A stretch of DNA of 64,000 nt from Siderastrea radians. Lineage: Eukaryota; Cnidaria; Anthozoa; Scleractinia; Rhizangiidae. Positions 49,421 to 59,814 of this stretch are shown here, one piece after another. Made by a program: the position numbers and the translations under genes. Each line of letters starts with the position of its first letter. The stretch's first letter is position 1. The notes under the pieces were generated by a model. That model was not told the origin of the DNA. It worked only from the letters and a program-made list of their open reading frames with translations, and ran no database searches. Location of the stretch: assembly GCA_964017195.1 (NCBI GenBank), contig OZ024898.1, positions 11,567,630-11,631,629 of the forward strand, in the 5' to 3' direction.

Positions 49421-52400
49421 ACCCTGGCACATAGCGACCTAAAACGGTCGCTGATTGGCGCCATTCTTACATGAGTTCTGATTGGTTTACGTCTTCCAAA
49501 AGCAAAGATGGCGGATCTTTGTGGGTTCTTCCTGCAACCCAAACATTTCTATTTCTAGGTCTCTGTGATGTGAAAGCTGAACAGTTTTTCTGTTTGACAA
49601 TTTACAAAACTGCAGCTGTTCCGTATGAGGAAGATCTGAAGTGCCAAACCCAAGATTCGTAGATTATTCGGGTTAAAAGTTCCTCCATCGCGATCGGCTG
49701 GTGATCTACGTAAGAACCTTACCAATCGCCAATGTGCACGACACTTTAGAGTTTTGGAATGGCAGTCGCTGGACATAATGTGGCGTAGTGGACTGTGAAA
49801 TACTTAATGGTAATGTACTTGCTCCGATTTTTGACATAAATAAAGCATAATCGCGCACTAATTATTTGTGTTTCCATGGTCATTGAAAACTTGTAAGGCA
49901 CTTGTATGTCTTATGTATGTATTGTTTTATTTATACATGTTAGATTCATTCGCAAAATTGTCCTATCGCTGCGAATTTGCTGTGCAATGAAGGAATCTAA
50001 TAAAAATGAAAAACTGGTGTAAATCAAATAAAATTATATAAAATAACTTAAATGAGTCAGCTGCTGCTTAGGGCATTCCATTCTTTGATAAATTTGTAGA
50101 AGCTAAATTTACAGATAATGTTGCTGTAGCTGCTGATATTAATAAATAATTTCAAGTGCAGACAACAAGTTGCTTGGATAGGCAATTTACGTAATTTGAG
50201 GATTTCCATCGCAGGGATAAATAGCTTTGTACACATTGGACGGCTACATGTACGTGATTCTACAACGTTGCTTTAATAATTAGTTACTCAGAATGGTTGA
50301 GACTGTTCCAAGTTCACACTTGTAGAAGTGAATTGAATGAATTGAGAGGGTGTTTTTACTCCTTCCACACCATGAGAGTGTTTCTGCTTACGGGGATTCC
50401 AAACACTACTCATGCAGCTAACTACTGGCATTTTCAAGGCATGACTTAACTGGGGTAATATAAACCTGAATCTTAAATATATGATAGTGATGTGGGCAAT
50501 GGGACAGAACTTAGCTGTGTTCATGAGCTTGCTAGGATTTTCAAGGCAAGGCCTAATTTGGGTTTACAAGCCTGATTCTCCTTGGTATCAGGACAGCTAG
50601 CCAGGATTACATTTTCAAAAATTATTGGTAACTTGTCAGTGAAGTTTTAGTGATCATAACACGATAAGGCAGCCAATTGCTTAGGAGTAAACCATGCTTC
50701 CAAGCTTGCTAATCCCAAAAAGGGATTGTAACATATTTGCTGTAATCTTTTGAATGGTAGACTGCTTCTGTGTTGTTGCTTAAAGGTGGAGTTGAGAACT
50801 AGACATCGTGAGCGTCCAGCTGCCAGCGCTAGTGAATTACTGTTCTAATTTTGTGGAAGGGATTTCCGGTGCAACTTACCATAACCCATGCCCCTCTTAG
50901 TGTCTAAATATCAAGGGGCAGGGGATTGATGGTGTGAACAATGTAAGGGACCTGGAATTTACAACAAAATGTTTTCTAATTTTTCATAATTCACAACATA
51001 CTTTTTTTCAGGTTAGCATTTTTTGCCAAACAGGCATGGAATTTGACCTTGCACTCATTGATATTGTCAGGTTATAACTTCATGACTTGTCATTATTCTC
51101 ACCTCCCTGTTACTTGAATTTTCTGTCACCATATTCAATTTATTGCCAGTCAAATACATTAAATGGCCACTGGGAAAATAAATTGTCCTTCTTAGAAGGG
51201 ATAATGTTGCCTCTAACAGATATACATGTATGTATGGCACTTGATTTGATCATGTTTCCTTTTATTTTTCAAACATCAGCAAAAATGTGATATCAACATA
51301 AGAGCACCCTAGGTTGATAGCATATTATATTGTGTTATTCCTTTACTCAATGTTAATTTTAAATTCTCATTAAAGAACTTCATTAAAATAATCATTTTTT
51401 CTCCTTTTCTTCTTGAACCCCCCATTTCCCATTGATTTCCATTTTTAAACAGTTCCAAACTTCACCCAAATAACTCAATTCATTGAAGTACTCAAGGAGG
51501 AAATTTCTTAAAACCTATAAAGGAATATTATCCCCAGCACTGGTTGTACAAACAAAGAGGACTGTATCTATCCACTGTTCAAATGCTTTATTTGCCCATA
51601 CTTTACAGGCTCTTATTTTACTAAATTCTAACAGCCAAGATTACACACATAACTTTTTCCAAACGTAAATTGTTGTTGATATCATACCTTATCATTAGCC
51701 CAATCAGTTATTAATAACACAAGTGTGTTAGTATTGGACACTCGTCTACAATGATATTTCTAACAATATTAACAGTAAATAATAAATAAATACAAACGAT
51801 ATTTCTAACTCCAAAAAACATGCACATAAAGTATCATGAGGAAATATTTGTAAACTGGACAGCTAAAGCACAGAAAGCAGTATTGAAAGTGACAAATCCT
51901 AGGAGATCTGCAATTGAAAAAGCAAATATGTAGACAGGAATGGGACTAAATAAATCCAACAGTGCCAACATGACCACTGTTCCCTTTAAAGCCGCACCTG
52001 GGATTTGCTGGATTAAACACCACTAACTGTTTGACTATGCAATTGCAACATGGCTCTCTGGAATAGCACTTGCAATAAATGGAATGCTGTAACTTCTAAA
52101 TAAATCTTATGATGATGATGAACAATGATTCATCCCTCATCTCAAGCATACCAGCCCTTACCAGTATTTTATTGTAAGCTCTAAAGATGACGAAATGTTA
52201 AAAATGTTCAAAGACTTATGTAATCACTCCTAATAAATAAACATGAGCATTTTTTTTTATCTCCAGTGGTTGAACAGGATAATGAGAAGTGTTACCCATG
52301 AATTGAAAAGCTCAAGAAACAGATTGCTATGGGATAGCAAGCAGAGTAAAGTAACTTAAGATTACATACAAACTTTGTTACTTAAACATATAAATGTGTG

Positions 52401-52867
52401 AAAATAAAAAGAAAGTTGCAAATAGATGTGCAGTCCATGCTAAGGGTATACTATGCCATGCAAAGATCTTTGCTATGGATCAATCCATAAACAAACAGTC
52501 ATAAGTGTCATAAACAAACAGTCATAAGAGTTACATTTACCAAACCAAGTTAGCTAGGATCAGCAAGTAAAAAATAAATAGACTGGTTGAGGATAATTAG
52601 ATAAATAAGCTTAAATAAATAATTTGCAACAGTTTACCGTAAGATAAATTATGCCAAAAGCCGCCTATCCTCATGAAACAAAAATATACGTTCGTTCGAG
52701 TGTATTCGTAAGCGAACAATTTCACTTGATCAACATTTAAAAACAAGTGGTCAGGGGAAGATGTAAGACTTCAGCTTAAATTACCCTGATTATTTTCTAT
52801 ATATTTTGCGCGTGATCTATGAGTTCGGCGAGCTTTATACTGTACGCACAAACCATATTAAATGAAC
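49421..52867. other. Interior of the 9.7 kb element, no recognised gene
   Basis: 3.4 kb of AT-rich DNA with only short frames on both strands. GTTAGCATTTTTTGCC and similar T-rich tracts occur, but no transposase motif (DDE, RNase H fold, zinc finger) was found by reading. Confidence 0.4.
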
Positions 52868-53188
52868 CACAGGTAACCAAAGCGTAAGATGAGAGTTTGT
52901 ATGGAGCTGAAATTCGATCGAAAATAATAATCGGCGGTTTTCCGCCGAAAATACATTAAAATCGAAATTAAGTTTAAAAAACGTTACCGGTTGTGTGTTT
53001 GCGACAGAAAATCGCCCAAAACGGCCCCTGGAGCTCGGAAAACCGATAAAAAGACAGCAAACACACAACAGGTAAGGTTTTTTAAACTTTATTTCGATTT
53101 TAATGTATTTTCGGCGGAAAACCGCCGATTATTTTCGATCGAATTTCAGCTCCATACAAACTCTCATATTACGCTTTGGTTACCTGTG
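52868..53188. mobile_element. CACAGG-family transposon, copy 4 (7-bp target duplication)
   Basis: 321 bp from CACAGGTAACCAAAGCGTAA to TTACGCTTTGGTTACCTGTG. Inverted arms of about 125 bp carry TCGGCGGTTTTCCGCCG and the GAGTTTGTATGGAGCTG box. Perfect 7-bp duplications AATGAAC at 52861-52867 and 53189-53195. Confidence 0.93.
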
Positions 53189-53509
53189 AATGAACGGCCA
53201 AAACAAGACCTCTAACACTTTGCCGTGTTCCTAAAGCCCGTATATGTATAACTTGTCTTTGTTTTTCTCTTTTTCTTCACGCATGTTTGAACCAACCTTC
53301 AGCCTTTTCCGCCATTTTGTTTATCTTGACCTCAGCCGTAATCTCGTACTCAGATCTTCTCACTCACTTCGCCTTAGCCGCTATTTTGAAACATTTCCAT
53401 CCTCGTTGGAAATTTTGGTCACGTGATTCTGCTGTGTGCCAGGGTCTTCTCCCGAGCCGCCGCCATATTGAAAAGCGAGAAGACCCTGGGGACGAGGTTG
53501 GGTGCCTGC

Positions 53510-53819
53510 TAGTGCTCCACTTTTTTCAGTGCGCGACAGTTCTTCTGAGTCGTGTCAGTCCATCACTTATTCACAGTTTTCGCGTTTTCTTGCTAGGTCT
53601 ATACAGGCAATCGGGGCTCATCCTAGTGCATTTTCTCCTCATAGTTTTCGGAGCGGGGGTGCTACTTTTGCCTTCGATTGCGGGCTTCCTGCAGAATTTA
53701 TTAAATTACAAGGGGACTGGCGTAGCGACGCTTATTTAGTTTATCTCGAATTGACCGATACCCAGAAACGAGCTGCCGTAGCTGCTATGGCCCAGAACTT
53801 ACAGGGCTTTGGTCTCTAG
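53510..53819 (+). pseudogene. DIRS-like tyrosine recombinase, C-terminal catalytic part
   Basis: FSPHSFRSGGATFAFDCGLP has the catalytic H-x-x-R. IKLQGDWRSDAYLVYLEL has the late His/Trp region and the nucleophile Tyr in YLVYLE. Stop at 53817-53819. The frame is intact but separated from the first part by 9.7 kb. Confidence 0.9.
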
Positions 53820-54035
53820 CTAGTTTTCTTTCACAAGTTTTCACTTTAGTTAATTCCTTTTTTCATCTCCTAATTTTTTCTTCTTTCTTTAACGTCCTTC
53901 AATTCCATATGACCCAGACAATCTCGTTTGGGTTTGGGTGTCGGAGTTTTATTTCGTCTCTTGATCTCAGTGTAACAATAAAGCTCCGAATTTATTCCCA
54001 AACTCTGGTCGTCTGTGTTTAAATGTAAACAATTG

Positions 54036-54957
54036 GTTGAGAATAGAAGGAGAAAAATATTTACGTGAGAGGTTTATAGCACTACCGCAAGAGTACCACA
54101 AAGGCATTGTCTGGATCCCGTTACAAACCGACACTAACTTAGCCAAACACGCCATAAAATTGGGGCTATTTAATATCCCTTCAACCTCAAATTATTAGTA
54201 GAATCTGCATTTTTGAGCTTTAAAATGACATTAGACTTAGGAATCGGTTGAGAATAGAAGGCGAAAGTTATCTATGTCAGAGGGTAATAGCACTATGTGA
54301 TTACAAAGACATTGTTTGGATCGCGTTACAAACCGACACTAACTCAGTCAAACACGCCATAAGATTTGGGCTATTTAACATCCCTTCAACTCAAAATCGT
54401 TACGTACAGTGAAATCTATATTTTCTTAGCTTTCAAATGGCTTATTAAACTTAGGAATCGGTTAGGAATATAAGGAGAAAAAAAATTTATGTGAGAGGTT
54501 TAGAGCGTCGGCTATGTAATTACAAGAAGATCGTTTGGATTGCTTTACAAACCGACACTAACCTAGTCAAACACGCCATTAAGATTTGGGTTATTTAACA
54601 TCCCTTCAACTCCACATCACCGCGTACAGTGAAAACTAAATTTTCGTAGCTTTTAAATGGCATATTAAACTAAGGAAACGGTTGAGAATAGAAGGAGAAA
54701 AAATTTATTAATGTGAGAGGTTTATAGCACTATATAAGTACCGCAAAGGCATTGTATGGATCGCCCGTACAAACCGACAGTAACTTAGTCAAACAGGCCG
54801 TAAAATTTCGGTTATCTAACATCCCTTCAACTTCAAATCATTGTTTATAGTAGAATCTACATTTTCTTAGCTTTCAAATGGCATATTAAACTTAGAAATC
54901 GGTTGAGGATACAAAGAGAAAAAATATTTATATGAGAGGTTTATAGTACCGTGTAAG
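54036..54957 (+). repeat. 220-bp satellite, right array (about 4.3 units)
   Basis: Starts GTTGAGAATAGAAGGAGAAA, the continuation of the unit broken at 35159. TTGGG(C/T)TATTTAACATCCC recurs at about 54160, 54367, 54587 and 54807 (steps 207-220). It ends at CCGTGTAAGTCAGG. Confidence 0.92.
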
Positions 54958-54984
54958 TCAGGACAGGGCTGCCAACCTTCGCCT

Positions 54985-55205
54985 CACTTCTCTCTTCACT
55001 TCTCGGGGTGGAAAAGCGACTCGCTCAGAAAGGCGTTTTATTATATCCCTTCACGGCCGAAAACGCTGTAAAAACACCTGGAAACGGACGAAAAAGCCGT
55101 AGGTGAGTTCAAAAGACAACTTTATTTTACACTGATTCAGCATATTTTTAGCGCTAGTAATATTTTCCATACAAACTCTTAATTATAATCGTCAACAATG
55201 AATAA
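54985..55205. mobile_element. CACAGG-family relic
   Basis: GGTGGAAAAGCGACTCGCTC, GCTGTAAAAACACCTGG, AAAAGACAACTTTATTTTAC and TTTTCCATACAAACTCTTA are reverse-oriented counterparts of the inside of copy 1 (16900-17130). Its outer ends are lost. Confidence 0.72.
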
Positions 55206-55339
55206 TAAGAAGGGCAAGAGAGGTGGGGTAATGTGGCCAAAAGCTTCGGAAACCTGTGATGAAAAAGGGCCACACTTTTCCTCTTAGAATTCTTATACGT
55301 TTGGTATTTGCAACCGAAGAAGCCGCAAACTCATCCGGA

Positions 55340-56016
55340 CTCAGGCAATTTAAGGCCTAGTTTGGAGGCGTTGAAAGATCCCCCGCAAAGAATATTTATA
55401 TCCTTTTAAAGACGCAAAAGGATCCAAATTTAAAGTTCCATAGAGCTATCATCAGTTGTATCTGACTAGATGGTTTTTGTAAAAGTCTTAAGTATCACGT
55501 GACATTCTTTTGTCGCTGACGTCATAAAACGCGTTTTATCAAATGGGGCAAGGTTGTTATGCATTAGCTTAAAAATATTCGTCGTCACATTGTCAGCCAA
55601 ATTGTCTGGATTGTCACTTTGCCTTGTGATGTGGACAAAGCTATTTATATCAAAAGTTATTAAGCTGTTTTATTAGTCACGTAACCTGTTTCCCTTAATT
55701 ACGAAATCCCTATTCCACATAGACACACATGCAGGGCTAATTCGTAATATCCACCTTAAGAATAAAAGAATTGTACCCAATGCAAGAATATGCGCTGCTC
55801 TTTCATTTTCTTTGCCCCGTTTTAATCTGAATATTTTGATCGTTAATAATCATTTTCAGGTCACGTGACTGACATCTCAACGTCAAATATGTCACATATT
55901 GTTAAGGCCTCCAAGAAAAAGTTACCTGCCAATTTTCATAAACATTGGTCAAAACAATCCGTTTGAAACGCTACTAAGCCAAATAAGCAGGTGACCCATG
56001 CCTTAACTTGCTTGAG
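55340..56016. mobile_element. 677-bp MITE, second copy of the CTCAAG family
   Basis: CTCAGGCAATTTAAGGCC on the left and CCTTAACTTGCTTGAG on the right. Inside, TATCACGTGACATTC, GCTGACGTCATAAAACGCG and GGTCACGTGACTGAC line up with the copy at 42769-43443. The immediate flanks are GA...GA, not TA. Confidence 0.65.
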
Positions 56017-57213
56017 GACAAGGCCTGGTGCAAAAAAATCACGATTTGTAAATTAGGAACTTATAACCTAAGTGCTTCTTGGGTTTACCATCTTAAGAAA
56101 GGTAAGAGAGGTAGGTTGCGAGTGATAGATCTTACATCATACAGATCTTAACTGAATTTCAATCAAGAGCCTAACACGAACCAAAACATTCCTTACCAGT
56201 TTTTGTCCTTGAAAGTCAAGAGTGACAGATCTTACATTAAACAGATCTCAACTGAACTAAATAAAGAGCCTAACTAAACCTTAACATGAACCTAAACATC
56301 CTTACATTTTTAACGTTGGACTGTCTGATAACTGTAAACAAAGCCACTTGTGAAAATAACATAAGCGTAACAAAAGCGTGATAAGACCCTTAAAACTGGC
56401 TTTCTTAACGCTCCTACGACGTTTACGTAAGTCTCGTGCCAGGCTTCATTTTAACGTCGAGAGTTAGTTTCTTGTAAGGTCGCTGTTAGGGACGGACCAT
56501 TATTTTTTTGGAGGTGGGGATGAAAATTTTTTCTAGACAAACAATTTTTTTCTGTGTTGTTGTCTGTGCAAACAAGTTTTTGTCTGGCCTGCATCTTCCT
56601 GCAGACAATTTTTTGTGTGTCCAGCCAGTAGCTTCGGTTGGTTATAATAATAATGATGATGATGATGATGATAATAATTATTATTATTATTTCCTCGCGA
56701 AGCGAGGCTTATAGATTTGTCGCGTGGGGATTGCGTGAGGATTGATTGCCTCCTGCCATACGGAGCTTGCGCCCGCAGTGCTAGCGCGGCAGTGAAAACC
56801 GAGTTTTCCTACGTCATCATCCGTCATCATAACATTGGGTACATTGCGATATGGATTACATGACGTCATCTGCTAATTGTCTACTTTCCAACTCAAGCTA
56901 GAGGGCACGAAAGCAACGGGGGTGAATTGTAGAAAACTTAACGTCCGGTGAAACTTATAACGCCAGACGTTCACTCCAGTCAAAGTCACTATTTCAACGT
57001 CTGTCGTTAGCTGTTACGTCCAACGTTAGGTTTTTGCAATGATAGATAACTAACGAGGTGCATAGCGGCGGGTTGGTTATAATTTTTCGATATCCAGCAA
57101 TTCCGAGTAGAATAATTGTTTTATTTAAAACTCAACCACTATAACTGTTATAAAATCAAGACAGAAAGAAAAAATGGGTAAGAGATAAAAAAGGGAAAAG
57201 AATCGGTCACATG
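56017..57213. other. No recognised gene; microsatellite inside
   Basis: GATAGATCTTACATCATACA and GACAGATCTTACATTAAACA repeat 90 bp apart near 56124 and 56222. A (GAT)n(AAT)n run lies at 56645-56690, followed by CCTCGCGAAGCGAGG. No exon-like sequence. Confidence 0.4.
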
Positions 57214-57214
57214 A

Positions 57215-57726
57215 CAATTTTTATGGTGCACCCTTGCCCGAGCTTCGTGAGGTTATGCAAATCACGTATTTCTAGTATTTCAGTAAATGTGGCTTATTAC
57301 AGCTGGCAGGATAAGTGCGCTGTATAGACCCGAGTAGCTGCGAAAGTGACATCTTGGCTATCTACCTATCTAAACAACCGCCAAGGAAAACGTTTTGAGT
57401 GGAAGCGCCGGCAATCTTTTGTTTAACGCGATATTAGAACTTGCAGTGATTTAGAAGAAACAAAAGAGAAAACATGGACAAGATTGCTACACGCTCAAAA
57501 CCACAGTTTATTTCAATTAAAATCACTTCGTGGTTCCTTCGTTTTTGTCTTCTGGAACAAGCAACTGGACACCGAAACAGGAGTTGCTCATGATTCGGTG
57601 AGGAGCAAAAACAAGCCAACAAAGGGAACTTCCCGTTGACATCCGTGGCTCACGAACGTCCATGCTTAAGTTCCATATTTCATACTGTTCCCTTTAAGAA
57701 TTCAAATGCTTCGGTTAATTTGTTTG

Positions 57727-57778
<52 letters not shown>

Positions 57779-57840
57779 TAGAAATACGTGATTCGCATAA
57801 CCTCGCGAAGCTTGGGCAAGGGTGCACCATAAAATTGAGC
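57215..57840. mobile_element. Inverted-repeat element with about 62-bp ends
   Basis: ATGGTGCACCCTTGCCCGAG and GAGGTTATGCAAATCACGTA on the left are mirrored by TACGTGATTCGCATAACCTC and CTTGGGCAAGGGTGCACCAT on the right. About 0.63 kb with an (AAT)n run at 57731-57777 near the right end. No coding capacity. Confidence 0.75.
57731..57777. repeat. (AAT)n microsatellite
   Basis: About 15 AAT triplets just inside the right inverted end of the previous element. Confidence 0.95.
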
Positions 57841-58897
57841 TGTGGATGGGTGGCTCGACATCCTGGTTCCCAGTCGCTTCCATGTAACTTGCATCCAATC
57901 CCCTGTCATCTTAAAATCTAGTGCACAGGAATTTGGTACGAGTTTGCAGGTTTAATTTGAGCTAACTGCTGTATGCGACTGCATGGATACAAAAATACGT
58001 TCAGTCCCCCCATCACCACCACCTCTGTTCATTCTGACATTGCTCTCTAGAGAGGATGCATAGTATTGTTGTGGACCTGTTGTCCAAGACAGTGGTGTTT
58101 CTATCTACTTTGGTTGGGTGAGAGTAGGTTTATCAGAAATGCAGTTCAAATTCCAACTTGGAACTGCATGCATGTTATCTCCAACATTAACCCAGCCGCT
58201 TCCTTTAGATGCTGTTGTACAGTTTTTGCTCTATTTACTGGATGTTGACAAGGTCGATAGCTAAAACAATTCATTATTTCCCTTGAATGGTTGAGATAGC
58301 AGGAGTCTATCACTGCTGAAGAGTGATGCAGCGCAAAAAATTCAATGTTGCATGGTACAGCTGGATTAAAACAATTATTCGTTTTTACCCAAAAATTGAA
58401 ATGACTACAGAGACTTACACAGAATAATGGCATGCAAATATTGATGTGGTAACATGTTTATTTATTCCCCCAACATACTACAAAACATACTATAAAAATC
58501 GGATTAGATAATTCTCACAATAAAATGATACATGTGCATTAATCCTTGAAGCCCCAGTGACCAGCACCTACCTACAATAGCAATGCTTTAATTAGGTCAT
58601 CAGAAGGAATTGATCACCTAACATGAATAGTGTTAATGTCAGTAGAAAGAAGTTCTCTGCACTAGTACTACAAGAACTGTATGAAGACCAGTAAGGAAAA
58701 TTTGAAGGTTTACATTGGGGCTTTAAGGGTCAATTGGTGTGGAAAGCAAGAGTAGTAACTAAGGGAACGGGTGAATGTAGGTTATAGCATGTGAAACCTT
58801 CAGAAGTAAGTAAACTTTCAAATAGACAACTCATGTTGAAGGTGATCAGGATCTCAATTCTACGGAGCCCAGTTAGGGCCATGGAAAATTTACGCCC
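57841..58897. other. No recognised feature
   Basis: Only short frames on both strands, with no domain or splice pattern. Confidence 0.35.
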
Positions 58898-59030
58898 GAT
58901 TTTTTTCCCCGACATTTTCCCCACTTTTTTCCGACTTTTTTCCCGACTTTTTTCTCCACTTTTTTCCCGACTTTTTTCTTGACTTCTTTCCCGACTTTCT
59001 GCTCGACCTTTATTCTAGCCGCTTTTTTTT
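58898..59030. repeat. 13-14 bp minisatellite
   Basis: Units of TTTTTTCCCGACT and variants (TTTTTCTCCACT, TTTTTTCTTGACT), about nine copies, giving a Lys/Val-Gly-Lys repeat in one minus frame (KVEKKVGKKVGKK), which is an artefact. Confidence 0.9.
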
Positions 59031-59131
59031 CCCGAGCTTTTCCTACACTGTTTGTTTTGTAATTAAGCTTCTGTGTGACAAGTTTCAAAATGGTGGCAAC
59101 AGGCCTAGGGGTTTTACGGTTTGGGATATTA

Positions 59132-59675
59132 CAGTCAAACCTGTATTAAGCAAACCTGTATTTAACGGTCACCCTCTACTAAGCGGTCACTTGTCAAAGC
59201 CCCTGAAATCGCTTCCCTTAACTACTGTAAACTTTGCCTCCATGACGCGGTGAACTCTATTTATAATAAACGGTCTTAGTCACCCTTCTCAAGATCCCAC
59301 AGAGCTGTTTCTTATTGTTTTGACCTGTATTAAACGGTCACTTTGTACAAGGAAATGATTCGAAGACATCAAATATAATAAGAAATGACAAATATGTTTA
59401 TGCAAATTATTTCCTGGCAAATTCAAAATCTCCCGAACTCCATCGAGAATAAACAAACGTGGTACAAGTTCGTTTACAATTTATTTATATTTATTTTTCT
59501 GTGTAAACGCCAATAATCTTATTATCAACATTGTACGTCGAGTTCTTCTTTCATTAAGCTCTCTTTGAGCTAACTGTACAAAAACTCATTGTTACTTCCT
59601 CTTACATAAGCGGGTTAGCAGTTGAGAACTGAATTACACCATCCCCGTGGGTGACCACTTAATACAGGTTGACTT
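59132..59675. mobile_element. MITE with CAGTCAAACCTGTATTAAG ends
   Basis: Left CAGTCAAACCTGTATTAAGC is mirrored by CTTAATACAGGTTGACTTT, with AACGGTCACCC near each end. TA adjoins the left end. The CAGT(C/T)AAACCT start recalls pogo/Tigger-type non-autonomous elements; the inside repeats TGTATTAAACGGTCAC. Confidence 0.6.
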
Positions 59676-59814
59676 TATTCAGGGTTTACGTCGTAATTAT
59701 AATGAGATGTGACGGGGTTCTTCCTCCTTATATTCCTGCCTTGAAAGACGGTAACGAGCTAATGGAGGGTTACTTTAGTATTCGGCTACGACAAGATTTT
59801 GCTTATGGTATTAA

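Larger units (their letters stand above)
43767..53500. mobile_element. 9.7 kb transposon with CAACCTCGTCCCC ends
   Basis: Inverted termini of about 60-80 bp: CAACCTCGTCCCCAGGGTCT at the left is mirrored by AGACCCTGGGGACGAGGTTG at the right, with CAATATGGCGGCGGCTCGGG inside. 9-bp duplications GGTGCTTGC (43758-43766) and GGTGCCTGC (53501-53509), one transition apart. It contains a 5.59 kb element and a CACAGG copy; its own sequence is about 3.8 kb. No transposase recognised. Confidence 0.85.
35160..54035 (+). mobile_element. DIRS-like tyrosine-recombinase retrotransposon with nested insertions
   Basis: Order on the plus strand: gag (35303-36259), RT (about 36640-37728), RT end + RNase H (41492-42259), tyrosine recombinase (42420-42766, 43446-43757, 53510-53819). 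The span is 18.9 kb. Subtracting a SINE, a 267-bp MITE, two CACAGG elements, a 3.15 kb, a 0.68 kb and a 9.73 kb insertion leaves about 4.2 kb, a normal DIRS size. The left end starts TGTAAATCATT, and near the right end is TGTAAACAATT, a possible split direct repeat. The element interrupts a 220-bp satellite unit without target duplication, as expected for recombinase integration. Frameshifts and insertions make it inactive. Confidence 0.88.

Noticed and set aside
58873..59088. Lys/Val/Gly repeat protein
   Set aside because: Translation of the 13-14 bp minisatellite.
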